From Methanobrevibacter boviskoreani JH1 (lineage in GTDB: Archaea > Methanobacteriota > Methanobacteria > Methanobacteriales > Methanobacteriaceae), in contig NZ_BAGX02000013.1 in assembly GCF_000320505.1 (NCBI RefSeq), positions 1 to 64,000 on the forward strand: a stretch of DNA of 64,000 bases, written 5' to 3'. The translations under genes were made by a program, and so were the position numbers. Below, one piece after another: positions 30,501-38,508 of this stretch (position 1 is its first letter; every line of letters starts with the position of its first letter). The notes below the pieces were generated by a model that was given only the letters and a program-made list of their open reading frames with translations, did no database searches and had not been told where the DNA came from.

Positions 30501-31230
30501 CAATTACACAAATTCCAACAATAAAAATACACATGATAATAAGGAGTCAATCAATTTAGATGATGATACCCTTGAAGAGTTTATAGAAACAGTAGATAAG
30601 GATTATCAGAAAGAAGAAAAGGAAAGGAAAAATTCCGAAAACAGTCTTAAATCTTTTGATAACAGAACATTACCGTCAAAAGGAAAAACAATGAAAAGTT
30701 ACATTAAACCTTACAATACTGTCTCAGATTTAGGATTAAAATCTCCAGAGGACGTTTATGATAAATCCATATCCTACCTTGCAGAAACCATATCCCATAT
30801 TGCAGATGTTGAAGGTCCTGTTCATAAGAATATAGTTATTAAAAGAATTAAAGATCAATCTGGTATAAAGAGAGCAGGTTCCAAACTTAAATCAGTAGTT
30901 AATGACAGTATAAAATATGGTGAGGAAAAAAGCCTATTTACTGTTATTGATGATTTTATCTACTCCAGTAATAACACTGAAATCACAGTAAGAAAAAGAG
31001 AAAAACCAAACATTGACTATATATCAAATGACGAGATCGGATCCAATATTAAGTTGGTTCTAATATTTAAAGAACATTTGAAAACCGAGAAATTGACAAA
31101 AGCCGTTGCCCGTAATTTTGGATTTAAATCAACATCTAAAAAAACAGCAAAAAGAATTGATAGTGTTATTGATTTAATGCTTGCAAAAGGAATAATTGAA
31201 AATGTGGAAGGAGAAATACAATTAAAATAG
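24556..31230 (+). CDS. giant SF1 helicase-nuclease (DUF4011/DUF3320 type) with acidic repeat insert
   Basis: A 2224-residue protein. Residues about 10-60 match the DUF4011 start (RKNLLDLTLRNQLLNF). The SF1 helicase core has Walker A GPPGTGKS at 313-320, Walker B DEAS at 944-947, GDTQQLPP at 968-975 and the late motif TIQGDERD at 1140-1147. About 600 residues separate Walker A and B. A Vsr/MTES_1575-like nuclease domain lies at about 1240-1330 (VDLAIID...GITTDGK...RDRLREQVLDGLGW). Then come a Glu/Lys/Arg coiled coil (1346-1390), roughly 650 acidic low-complexity residues with repeated DYISVEDN-like units (1440-1640), a DUF3320 domain (about 2065-2150) and a winged-helix-like tail. This family is often seen near defence genes, but none is adjacent here. 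DNA unwinding with cleavage is inferred. Confidence 0.85.
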   Translation: MSKSSSSKKIEKEFKDLRKNLLDLTLRNQLLNFKDRNQTLNISDQSPSNVYNFLVLQNKSMRFVSTGKAEDEKESHSIFNIRKPKFTHDDNKLDVDLTPNQLQKRLFYINNQSKTMLEEQGYNILYMAIGFLKWIDRSKPKKINLAPLILIPVTMERKQIGNNFYLHWSGEDIQTNISLKTKLSEDGIEIPDFEGGNYVEAPERYMKKVSEAVSHMKKWEVTDKVALGFFSFTKFIMYNDLNPESWKDGVDLTNHPLIQAIFDPSVNDQEGFNEADIDKKVNYRDMYQVLDADSSQIAVIEDVKAGRNLVVEGPPGTGKSQTIVNLIAELIADGKTVLFVAEKMAALEVVKNRLSSVGLGKYVLELHSHKTRRKKFLKELQKSANVRSTRDLNIDRTIRKLETLKVQLDDYAEIIHKPLYAVQLSPYDLYGKKEYAEEYFSKQGKILPLVRFDHPEDLTMKDLDDIVISLENLAELHGTINQENPWSYCSPDSLLPSDLREIELLITDSSAALDDFKIEAEIAEETYGIKEPVNLESYNKTIESLNFLDGEYPIVDKNLLQSSVWNSPKEGLKLIEDLEKYQKSAKVLDKFHKEILNEDIDGLIREFEEASHKKFSFFSKSPKKDVEEYYIGKVPRDSTVISDLKEINEFKSQKARILSEEDLGRGYFSGEWNLNQNPDELKKIYSWMFEFKQLCNEGIFTEKIYDYITNDFKTAAIKESLSDFIDKGENFKKQLNKLQSKLKPNTRLIFHKDADKVSFDDWVKQFNKWKGHLSSLHLWSQYLKSKQDCMDSEAKLFIDTIEKRNIHRDDVKALVSGNFADSLLNIVFEENEELNSFVGELHENKIKDFRDLDKKILELNRKRVFNKLNKNVPKIYGGASNEEARILAGEFTRKSGHLTVRSLLEKAGGIIKQIKPVFMMSPLSIAQYLDPTNPKLQFDVVIFDEASQVKPEDALGAFMRAKTAVVMGDTQQLPPTSFFDQIIGGESHDEVAGALDMESILHLCKLSFPVKMLKWHYRSRHESLINVSNKEFYDNNLLVYPSPSHDDPELGLKFKYCPNTVYERGEGSYNHGEAKEVVKAIFEHFEKYGDSKSLGVGTFSVAQRNAILEELEVERNKHPELEPLFSENREDRFFVKNLETIQGDERDVIFISVGYGFDQDRKMSLNFGPLNQDGGERRLNVLVTRAKEKCVVFSNFRSSDMHLTANPPFGVRALREFLEYAENLTMGNIPSNDDTIEPFEEAVYTFLTEKGYNVDKHVGCAGFRVDLAIIDDNNPGRYILGITTDGKMYASSKVARDRDRLREQVLDGLGWKIYHLWSTDWYRNREVSKERLIERIEQAKIDTIKEDEKRLEEERKFQERMEAEKQRRLEELQKAEEEEKRLEEEKNRETTDDFKEVSSEDDNKEDSVKANDNSKENIDKEESRSMELINQFSKDKNKSDDDHIPVKSGGNDKKSSNDDYISVDTNNGSSNSDYISVEDYSPRDNDDYISESEFDADSGLEDVISIDDEIINQIKSEADEELLKRSGADSFTSSSLNKVNDIVEKFSKSSEDKVNQIMDKRKNNDKDNIITSFIGSRLSSDNDKEDNDYITVEDNPSNGNEDNGYITVEDKASNEYNNDYINPEDNNNEDNDYISVEDSSLDEESDEVDYNDNDEVVITSDDEYEYLEVPADRELKDDEEFIEFIPNDKDIKNKDIKDKFDEYVGFDFDDSLEKTRDNKNSNQKDSDNNETTNRKDVDDKGKIPKARFRKKFHEETSNSDDEDELDQVISDIIKSENYDSQEASPLNTYGEISETKPAVNDNSDLNILNDEKLNSNKEESNVNSKNTHENHNNQKEYPVEVDESSNTYDDFYSISDINNPLKKNNIYYQPKNTKSESILDKASKFIKEIEYINNSLNEIENPTPPEKVHVIDRLSDTQYDDVESEDNQENIYDEYISDSNNRLNEEYITDTTVIDSDDLDIYVREFNKNSNYRSSNDLTGNTNYTNSNNKNTHDNKESINLDDDTLEEFIETVDKDYQKEEKERKNSENSLKSFDNRTLPSKGKTMKSYIKPYNTVSDLGLKSPEDVYDKSISYLAETISHIADVEGPVHKNIVIKRIKDQSGIKRAGSKLKSVVNDSIKYGEEKSLFTVIDDFIYSSNNTEITVRKREKPNIDYISNDEIGSNIKLVLIFKEHLKTEKLTKAVARNFGFKSTSKKTAKRIDSVIDLMLAKGIIENVEGEIQLK

Positions 31231-31254
31231 CCATTCTCCTTAAACTACTTTTTT
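31208..31254 (+). terminator. hairpin-plus-T terminator of the helicase gene
   Basis: AAGGAGAA at 31208-31215 and TTCTCCTT at 31234-31241 form perfect 8-bp arms around the stop codon, followed by a T run. This is the only mixed-base hairpin there and fits a transcription end. Confidence 0.55.
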
Positions 31255-31767
31255 ATAATCCTAGTATACTAGATCATTTTTTAATGGTTTTTTTACTTTT
31301 TTTAATAAAAATAATATATAATATTCCTTTTTTTAATAATATTTTAGTATCTCTAATAGCCATATAGTTTAACAAACAATCTATTTTTTAAAATAATTTA
31401 AGATTAAGATTTTCAAGTAAATGATTTATTCTTCCAATATAATTTAGTAAACATGATAAATGTTTAAGAGGCATCTATTTTTTTATTACTTGATAGGCAT
31501 GATATATATGGAGCTTAAGATATATTCCATTCTTTTATATTATTTAATTGGAGTATTATGGATTGAAAAACATGATATTTTTATTATAATCCCATAGGAT
31601 TAAATTCAATAGATATCTAAAAAAACTAATCTATTTTAGACATGTTTCATGTAGAAATAGAATATTAAAAGGAGTTACAATAATAAGATAAAAGTAGAAA
31701 AAATTAATATAAAATAACGCCTAAAAATTGTTTAAAATTTAATTGAAAAATAGTTATAAATGTATAG

Positions 31768-31888
31768 AAAAATTATAGGAAAAATAAAAGGTTTAATATA
31801 CTTTTGAAAAAAAACATACGTTTAAGGGGGTGAATATGTATGAATTCCTATAATTTTCCTAGCATGATTTAAGTCTTAAACTTAAATC
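31768..31888 (+). other. structured intergenic element with a minimal leader ORF
   Basis: The gene-free stretch 31255-32163 holds this cluster. AAAATTATAGGAA (31769-31781) pairs with TTCCTATAATTTT (31845-31857). Between the arms lies a strong ribosome binding site, AAGGGGGTGA, correctly spaced before ATG at 31836 and a five-codon frame MYEFL with its stop inside the second arm. GATTTAAG (31866-31873) then pairs with CTTAAATC (31881-31888). It looks like a leader or attenuator, or the 5' remnant of a lost gene, but no + strand gene follows for over 2 kb. A 32-codon frame at 31499 is not recognisable. Confidence 0.45.
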
Positions 31889-32163
31889 AATATAATATAA
31901 CTAAAACCTAGTATTTAAATGTTTTGCAAAAAAGTTTCAAAATATCAAATTAAAATAAAAATTTTTTATAAATATTTATAAAATAATTATTTTTATCTAA
32001 TATTTTTTACATTTTATATATACTTTGTATAATACTATTTTTAAAGGATATAAAAAGGGGTATATGACTATAAAAACATAGATTAAAGAAAATGGATTAA
32101 TTAAAAAAAAGTTAAATTAAAAAATTTCAAACAAAAAGATAAAACCAGACAAGAAAATAGAGA

Positions 32164-33732
32164 TTAAACCTTACCGTCATAGATGATTTTTTCTATTTTC
32201 CTGTTATCTTTAGAAAATCTTCCAGATTCCATTAGGATATACAGTTCATCACCATATTTTAAAACGGTATCCTCATCAGGAATAATATAATTATCATCCC
32301 TTATAATTGAAATAACAAGAATCGTATCAGGAAGTGGAATATCATTTAGTTTCCTATTTTCACATGAACTACTTAATGGAACAGTATAATTTGCAAGTAT
32401 TGGTTTTGTTGAATCCTCATATTTGTGCTGATTACGTTTTTCAAGAATATTATTTAATAAGGATGTGTAAATTGGATCATTGTTTAATATTGTAGGTATC
32501 ATATAGGCAATAATGCTTACAATAGCTAACGCCACCAATGTATGGGCTGAGCCTGTAATCTCTGTAACAAGTATTATACCAGTAATTGGTGAACGTATTG
32601 TAGATGCAAACATTCCTGCCATAGAAATTATAATAAACTTGTATGCAATTGTAGGGTTAAGTCCAAACAATGGAATAGCTATAGCACTGAATAATGCACC
32701 AACATATGCGCCGATAGCAAGTATTGGGAAGAATATGCCTCCAGGTGAACCTGATGATGAGGACAAGATTGTAAGTAAAAATTTACCGATTAATAATAGC
32801 AATATTATAGTAATTCCAGGAATTAAATAATTAAGTGAGTTTACCATTGAATATCCCCCCTCCAATATCTGGGGAATGAAAAAACCACATATTCCACAGA
32901 TAATAAAGGTTGGAACTATCCTGAGTTCTATTGGAACATTATATTTCTCCCATAAATTACCGGCACCAATTAAACCCCTATTAAAAAGGTAACCTGCAAA
33001 ACCTAACAAGATTCCCAGGAATATAAGTAACCAATAATAATCAAGGGGAATGTTTGGAGAGGCTATTTTAAAAACAGTTGATTGTCCGAAAAATATCTTT
33101 GCAATAAAGTCAGCTGTAACTGAAGCAATTAAACCAACAAAGACAACCTTTTTATTAAACGTATGATCAATTTCTTCCAATGTAAAAAGTAAACCTGCAA
33201 TTGGAGCATTAAAAGTCGCGGCCAAACCTGCACCGGAACCTGCAAGTATAAATAATGTTTCATCTGTGTTTGGTGCTTTTAAAACTTTTGACAAACCTTT
33301 GGAAGCCATTGCACCTAATTGTACTGAAGGTCCTTCCCTTCCAAGTGACAGACCACCTAAAGAGGATACAAATCCACCAATGGTTTTGGTAAAAAGTAAT
33401 TTTAACCAATTAGCATCAATATATCCTTTTACTTCACCGGTTACCTGAGGAACACCACTACCTGCAGTATCCCCTTCAAATTTTATCAGATAACAGATAA
33501 AAAGACCCATTAAAATAAGAATTACAAACCACAATACAGTATAAAAAACGTTGGTTTTAACTATAGAAATTACATTAAAAACAATAGATTCTCCGGAATT
33601 AATCAAAAATCGGTAAAAAGAAACAATAAGACCTGATACAATACCTATAAGTAAACCTTCAATAATTATGTTCAGATGATATTTAGAATCCTTAGTTAAA
33701 ACCTCTAAAACTTTAGTAATGTCCCTTTCCAT
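32164..33732 (-). CDS. ClC-type chloride/proton antiporter with C-terminal TrkA-C domain
   Basis: A 522-residue ClC membrane protein. Selectivity-filter motifs are intact: GSGVPQV, GREGPSVQLGA (with the gating glutamate), and GGIFFPILAIGAYVG. The LFTLEE segment after NAPIAG carries the internal proton glutamate found in Cl-/H+ exchangers rather than channels, so antiport is the likely mode. Residues about 440-515 form a soluble TrkA-C (RCK-C) domain (PLPDTILVISIIRDDNYIIPDEDTVL...GDELYILME), a possible ligand sensor instead of the CBS pair used by many ClCs. The start has an AGGGAGATT ribosome binding site. Single gene, divergent from pyrG. Confidence 0.92.
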   Translation of the reverse strand: MERDITKVLEVLTKDSKYHLNIIIEGLLIGIVSGLIVSFYRFLINSGESIVFNVISIVKTNVFYTVLWFVILILMGLFICYLIKFEGDTAGSGVPQVTGEVKGYIDANWLKLLFTKTIGGFVSSLGGLSLGREGPSVQLGAMASKGLSKVLKAPNTDETLFILAGSGAGLAATFNAPIAGLLFTLEEIDHTFNKKVVFVGLIASVTADFIAKIFFGQSTVFKIASPNIPLDYYWLLIFLGILLGFAGYLFNRGLIGAGNLWEKYNVPIELRIVPTFIICGICGFFIPQILEGGYSMVNSLNYLIPGITIILLLLIGKFLLTILSSSSGSPGGIFFPILAIGAYVGALFSAIAIPLFGLNPTIAYKFIIISMAGMFASTIRSPITGIILVTEITGSAHTLVALAIVSIIAYMIPTILNNDPIYTSLLNNILEKRNQHKYEDSTKPILANYTVPLSSSCENRKLNDIPLPDTILVISIIRDDNYIIPDEDTVLKYGDELYILMESGRFSKDNRKIEKIIYDGKV

Positions 33733-34038
33733 AATCTCCCTTTCTATTACTAGTAAGATTTAAAATCTATTTTATTATTGTCTATTATAGATTAAATAAT
33801 TTTTTAAATGGATTTAAATTATCACCAAAGATTTAAATTAAAAACAGATATTTTATCACTATTATTTTTCTAAATTCAATAATCCAGTATACCTTAATTT
33901 TTAAGTATATCCTTATAAAAGATTAAAAGATATTATGTTTAATCCTTATAAAAATATATGGTTTTTAATAAATGGGTTAAAAATTTAAAAAATATATAAA
34001 ATATTCAAAAAAATAATTTAAAAAACCACTAATAAATT

Positions 34039-34117
34039 TTTATATATTAGCAAATACTAAAATAGTAATGTATAAATTTTTATTTACAATTATTTTTAAA
34101 ATATGGAGAGGATTATT
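34039..34117 (+). promoter_or_regulatory. pyrG promoter and ribosome binding site region
   Basis: TATA-like elements occur at 34039-34048 (TTTATATATT) and near 34070 (TATAAATTT). The string GGAGAGGAT at 34105-34113 is the only ribosome binding site candidate and lies between the ATG at 34103 and the CTG at 34118. Confidence 0.5.
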
Positions 34118-35743
34118 CTGACAAAATATATTATAATTACTGGTGGTGTAGTAAGTTCTATTGGAAAAGGAATTACTTCTGCTTCTATTGGTCGATTACT
34201 AAGATCTTATGGACTTAGAGTATCAGCTATTAAAATTGATCCCTACCTCAATTGGGATTCAGGTACATTAAACCCATATCAACATGGTGAGGTATTTGTG
34301 ACCTATGATGGAATGGAAACTGATTTGGATCTTGGACATTACGAAAGGTTTTTAGATGTGGAACTTCCAGGTATATCAAACATTACAACAGGAAAGGTTT
34401 ATAGTTCTGTAATCAATAAGGAAAGAAGGGGAGATTATTTGGGAGCATGTGTGCAAATCATCCCTCACATTACAGATGAAATCAAAAGAATGATTAGAAA
34501 TGCTGCCACATTAAAAAATTTTGATGTTGTCCTTGTGGAACTTGGTGGTACCGTTGGAGATATTGAATCTCAGCCATTTTTAGAGGCTTTAAGACAACTT
34601 AGAAATGAAGAGGGCAGTCAAAATGTAATGTTTGTACATGTAACATATGTGCCTTATCTTGAGGCTGCTAAAGAATTTAAAACAAAACCTACACAGCACT
34701 CTACTAAAGAACTTAGAAGTACAGGAATTGCACCGGATATGATTGTATGTAGATCTCCTTCACCAATTGATGAAGGCCTACAAGCTAAAATAGCTAACTT
34801 CTGTGATGTAGATGAAAATGCCGTAGTAAATACACCTGATGCCAAATCAATATATGAAGTTCCTCTCGTATTGGATAAAAATAATGTTGGAGAATTTATT
34901 GTAAATAGAATCCACTTAGATGTAAAACCAGATAGTGCAAAACTTGATGAATGGAGAGGTGTTGTAAAATCCCTTGAAATTCAGGAGCCTGTTGTAAACA
35001 TTGGTATTGTAGGCAAATATGTTGAACTTGAAGATGCATATATCAGTATCAGAGAATCATTGCAACATGGTGCCGCTAAAGTTGGAGTAAAAATGAATAT
35101 CACCTATATCAGTGCCGATGTAGAACATCTGGATACTAAAGTTTTAGATGAACTTGACGGTATTTTAATACCTGGTGGTTTCGGTGAACGTGGATTCGAG
35201 GGAAAACTTGAGGCAGTTGAATATGCAATAGAAAACGAGGTACCTATCTTTGGTATTTGTTTAGGTATGCAATCTATGGTTACCCAATTTGCAAGACGTA
35301 ATGGACTTGAAGATGCCAACAGTACAGAATTCGGTAATGACTTCAAACATCCGGTCATTGACTTAATGGAAGAGCAAAAGAAAATCAAAAACATGGGTGG
35401 AACTATGCGTTTAGGATCATACGATTGTAAATTAGTTCCTGGAACCAAAACATATGAGGCATATAAAGAATTGGGAGGAATATTTAAGGACACTAATCTA
35501 ATTGAGGAACGTCATAGACACAGATATGAGTTTAACAATGATTATCGTGAGATTTTACAGGAAAAAGGTCTTGTATTATCTGGAGTATCACCTGATGATT
35601 TCTTAGTTGAAATTGTTGAACTTCCTAATCATCCTTGGTTCATCGGCTGTCAATTCCATCCCGAATTTAAATCAAGACCAAATAGGCCACATCCACTATT
35701 TACATCCTTTGTAGATGCAGCTTATAACTATTCTAAAAAATGA
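34118..35743 (+). CDS. pyrG: CTP synthase (probable CTG start)
   Basis: CTP synthase, which makes CTP from UTP, ATP and glutamine in the cytoplasm. The N-terminal synthetase domain begins TKYIIITGGVVSSIGKGITSAS with its P-loop, and IKIDPYLNWDSGTL follows. The C-terminal class I glutamine amidotransferase domain has GGFGERGFEGK, the nucleophile Cys in FGICLGMQ, and the catalytic His/Glu in QFHPEFKSRP. From CTG at 34118 the protein is 541 residues and starts M-TKYI, as known archaeal PyrG proteins do. An ATG at 34103 adds five residues (MERII) but its own GAGAGGAT would then be coding; a leaderless message from that ATG cannot be excluded. Confidence 0.95.
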   Translation: MTKYIIITGGVVSSIGKGITSASIGRLLRSYGLRVSAIKIDPYLNWDSGTLNPYQHGEVFVTYDGMETDLDLGHYERFLDVELPGISNITTGKVYSSVINKERRGDYLGACVQIIPHITDEIKRMIRNAATLKNFDVVLVELGGTVGDIESQPFLEALRQLRNEEGSQNVMFVHVTYVPYLEAAKEFKTKPTQHSTKELRSTGIAPDMIVCRSPSPIDEGLQAKIANFCDVDENAVVNTPDAKSIYEVPLVLDKNNVGEFIVNRIHLDVKPDSAKLDEWRGVVKSLEIQEPVVNIGIVGKYVELEDAYISIRESLQHGAAKVGVKMNITYISADVEHLDTKVLDELDGILIPGGFGERGFEGKLEAVEYAIENEVPIFGICLGMQSMVTQFARRNGLEDANSTEFGNDFKHPVIDLMEEQKKIKNMGGTMRLGSYDCKLVPGTKTYEAYKELGGIFKDTNLIEERHRHRYEFNNDYREILQEKGLVLSGVSPDDFLVEIVELPNHPWFIGCQFHPEFKSRPNRPHPLFTSFVDAAYNYSKK

Positions 35744-35748
35744 TTTTT

Positions 35749-35792
35749 AATATTTACAAATATGTAAATATTTTAAATACCTCTTTTTTTTA
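35749..35792 (+). terminator. pyrG terminator hairpin
   Basis: AATATTTAC and GTAAATATT form perfect 9-bp arms with a 6-nt loop at 35749-35772, followed by a run of T at 35784-35791, six bases after the pyrG stop codon. Confidence 0.65.
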
Positions 35793-35982
35793 TTAAATCA
35801 TGATAAATAATTTGGAATAGGTATTGTAAATAAACACCTCTTCTATCCAATGGTTGATTAAATATAACTGATTTTTTTATTAAAACACAGGTTTTAAAAA
35901 TTAAAATAAAATTTAGATTATACTAATTTTTTTAATTTAAATTAAAAAATTTTCATATGCATTAAATGAACAAGATTTGAAT

Positions 35983-36822
35983 ATGAATATTTTTACAATG
36001 CCCATAATTATTACTTTAATTTATACCATAATCTCAGCTATTTCTGATTTTGAGTATGGTCGAATCAGCAATAAGATAAGTTTATCCCTAACTGGCTTTG
36101 GCCTTTTAATTAACCTTATCTATACCTTATATTTTAAATCCATATTCTTTATCTACACATCAATCGTCTCCCTAATCATAATATTTTCTGTAAGCTACAT
36201 TCTTTGGACAATGGGCCTATGGGCAGGTGGTGATGTTAAGCTTTTATGTGGAATCAGTTCTGCAATACCTATAAATTATTTGAAAAGTCCAGTATTTTCT
36301 CAAAACTATCTTTTCGTTCCTTTTACTTTTGATGTGATAATAAACAGTATTTTAATCTCTTTTTTACCAATAATTTTCTATGTATTATCTATAAAGTTTA
36401 GGAACATTAAAAAAGCAAATCTTAAAAATAGAATTAAATATGAGATTCTATTTTTTAATCTTATAAGATCAACTAACAGTTTTTCTACATATATAAAGGA
36501 GATTAACCAGTTAAGGGAAGGCATGATACTTGACACAATAATATTTACCAACAAGGATCAGTTTATTGAAATTAAAAATATTATTGAAAACAAGAAAGAC
36601 AGTAACTTATCATGTAAAATAAAGGATGATAAACTTTATATAAAATGCGAAAGTTCAGCGGGCATAACAGATTACGATATTCAAAGTCTTAGAGAATTAT
36701 GTAATAAAAAAATAATGGATAAAAGAGTTTTCATTAAAATCTCAGTTCCATTTGGACCTTTCATATGTATCGGATATATCTTAAGTTTAGTTTACGGCAA
36801 CATCATATTGATTTTTATTTAA
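35983..36822 (+). CDS. archaeal class III-type prepilin peptidase (A24, EppA-like)
   Basis: A 279-residue polytopic membrane aspartyl protease. The two catalytic aspartates of GxGD-type prepilin peptidases are visible: D22 in ISDFEYGRISN and D84 in WAGGDVKL. About four membrane segments surround them, and after a cytoplasmic middle portion (residues about 140-245) there is a final hydrophobic C-terminus, longer than in bacterial enzymes. Its gene is 18 bp ahead of a class III pilin gene, its obvious substrate. It should cut the leader after Gly and before Gln on the cytoplasmic face. A TTG two codons upstream is an alternative start. Methylation activity is not expected. Confidence 0.85.
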   Translation: MNIFTMPIIITLIYTIISAISDFEYGRISNKISLSLTGFGLLINLIYTLYFKSIFFIYTSIVSLIIIFSVSYILWTMGLWAGGDVKLLCGISSAIPINYLKSPVFSQNYLFVPFTFDVIINSILISFLPIIFYVLSIKFRNIKKANLKNRIKYEILFFNLIRSTNSFSTYIKEINQLREGMILDTIIFTNKDQFIEIKNIIENKKDSNLSCKIKDDKLYIKCESSAGITDYDIQSLRELCNKKIMDKRVFIKISVPFGPFICIGYILSLVYGNIILIFI

Positions 36823-36840
36823 ATATTAACAGGTGATTAA

Positions 36841-37275
36841 ATGGGTGTTTTAAATGAAGAAAATGGTCAGATGTCCTTTGAATATTTATTGCTTTTTATA
36901 ATATCCCTGATCTTAATTAACGTTTTCATCCTACCGATGATATCAACATCAATAGATAATATCGATGATTTAAATATGGCATATAACACAAAATCACAAA
37001 TGGAAGAACTGGTAACGGGTATTAATCAGGTTTATGCATCAGGTTCAGGTTCAAAACGTACAGTATATCTCAACATGAAAAAGGATTCTCAAATTGATAT
37101 TAATAATGGTATATTGACTGGCGATGTCCTACTATCCGATAACAGCTATAAAAAGGTTGAAGTGAGATCCAATGACTTAAGTTTAAATAATAGGATTATC
37201 CTAAATAAGGGACTTAATAGGGTAATTATAGAATGGAAAGATAATAGTTCACAAATAGAAATAGATAAAATATAA
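36841..37275 (+). CDS. class III signal peptide pilin-like protein
   Basis: A 144-residue pilin-like protein with an exact class III leader: after MGVLNEENG comes QMSFEYLLL (residues 10-18), matching QxSxExxxL, then a hydrophobic stretch to about residue 33 and a hydrophilic body without cysteines. Such proteins are cut between Gly9 and Gln10 by an EppA-type peptidase, and the gene for one lies directly upstream. A GGTGATTAA ribosome binding site stands 3 nt before the ATG. It may be a major pilin or a minor, non-structural class III protein; no pilus ATPase or platform gene is nearby. Confidence 0.85.
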   Translation: MGVLNEENGQMSFEYLLLFIISLILINVFILPMISTSIDNIDDLNMAYNTKSQMEELVTGINQVYASGSGSKRTVYLNMKKDSQIDINNGILTGDVLLSDNSYKKVEVRSNDLSLNNRIILNKGLNRVIIEWKDNSSQIEIDKI

Positions 37276-37387
37276 AAAAATTTACTATAATCTTAAAAGC
37301 CATATAATTAAATCCTCTAATTCACATAAAAGTATATAGATTATTAAAATTAAATCTATAATTATATTAATTTTGAGCGTGAATTAT

Positions 37388-38446
37388 ATGGAATTAATTT
37401 CAACTTCAATATATGTTATATTATTTATATTTTTATTAGTATTCATATTTTCAATGGCAATATTAAGTCCATATCTTGAAAAGAAAGATATTGGTGGGGT
37501 CTTATTAATTGCATTTATAATTGGAGCTGTTGGTGGTTTATTCTTTATAAGTCCTATATATGAAGATTTTCCAGAGTTTATTAGTGAAGTAGATGCTATC
37601 ATTACTGGTCAGGACCAATACATTAATATTGATATTAGCTCTCAGTATGGATTAAATACTAGTGAAATTATTAATAAAACCAGGTCTACTCAAGGGGTAG
37701 ATAAGGTTGTTCCAACTAAGGTAAGTTTGGTTACAGGAAATTTCTCTTCGAGCTATGTTCAATACATGACAACCAGTATTGAAGACAATATAAATCAATC
37801 ATCAAACATTGAGAATGTGACTATTGACAGTGAGAACGGTATTATTAATGCTACCGTTAAAAATTCATCCGATCCTCAATTAGTTGTTGATGATATTAGA
37901 GAGCTTTTAATTGAATCATATGATATAACTCCAAGTTCCACTGTTATAAGACTTCAAGCTGGTGTAAGTCCCCTTGATATTGATACTGTAACCGAGGATT
38001 TAAGAAACCAAAGTGTTCCTGTAAATACTGTTGAAGGTTCTATTGCAAATAACACTAAGAAAGCCGAAAGCCAACAATTACCGATTTGGATGGTAAGTGT
38101 AATATGTGGTTTAATAGGTATTGCCACCGCTTTACTAGGTATATTTGCAGATACTATCTACAATAACTGGAAAAGAATGGGAACTAAAAGAAATAAAAGA
38201 AGAATTAACAGAAACTTCTCAAAGACAAATAAAACTAAAACCAAAAAAGAAGAAGAGAAGGAAACTGTATTTGAGGAAGGTACACACAGTGTAGAACCAA
38301 ACCCTCAAAAGGATATAGTAATCGATAAAAAAGAAAAAAAATCATTAATCTTTAAAAATAGCGACAAGGATTTTGATGAATTAAACAAAAAATCTAAAAA
38401 TAAGGAAAGTAAAGAGAGAACATTAGATGACTTTAAAGAGGAATAA
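37388..38446 (+). CDS. membrane protein with extracellular domain and charged cytoplasmic tail, unknown function
   Basis: Not recognised. It has 352 residues: two N-terminal membrane helices (about 8-28 and 37-55), an outward-facing region of about 170 residues with several Asn-x-Ser/Thr sites and a repeated beta-alpha pattern that loosely recalls BON/HMA folds, a third helix near 230-250, then a Lys/Glu-rich tail of about 100 residues. The start at ATG 37388 is chosen because GAGCGTGAAT sits just before it; TTG at 37373 is in frame but upstream of that site. It follows the pilin gene on the same strand by about 110 bp, so it may belong with the prepilin cluster (inference). Confidence 0.7.
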   Translation: MELISTSIYVILFIFLLVFIFSMAILSPYLEKKDIGGVLLIAFIIGAVGGLFFISPIYEDFPEFISEVDAIITGQDQYINIDISSQYGLNTSEIINKTRSTQGVDKVVPTKVSLVTGNFSSSYVQYMTTSIEDNINQSSNIENVTIDSENGIINATVKNSSDPQLVVDDIRELLIESYDITPSSTVIRLQAGVSPLDIDTVTEDLRNQSVPVNTVEGSIANNTKKAESQQLPIWMVSVICGLIGIATALLGIFADTIYNNWKRMGTKRNKRRINRNFSKTNKTKTKKEEEKETVFEEGTHSVEPNPQKDIVIDKKEKKSLIFKNSDKDFDELNKKSKNKESKERTLDDFKEE

Positions 38447-38508
38447 ATGAAATAAATAGAAATCTTCTATTTATTTTTTAAACTTTTTTTTAAATTAAAT
38501 GTGATAAT

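Noticed and set aside
31499-31597. A 32-codon hydrophobic frame in the 31.3-32.1 kb gap
   Set aside because: No ribosome binding site and no family resemblance; probably chance.
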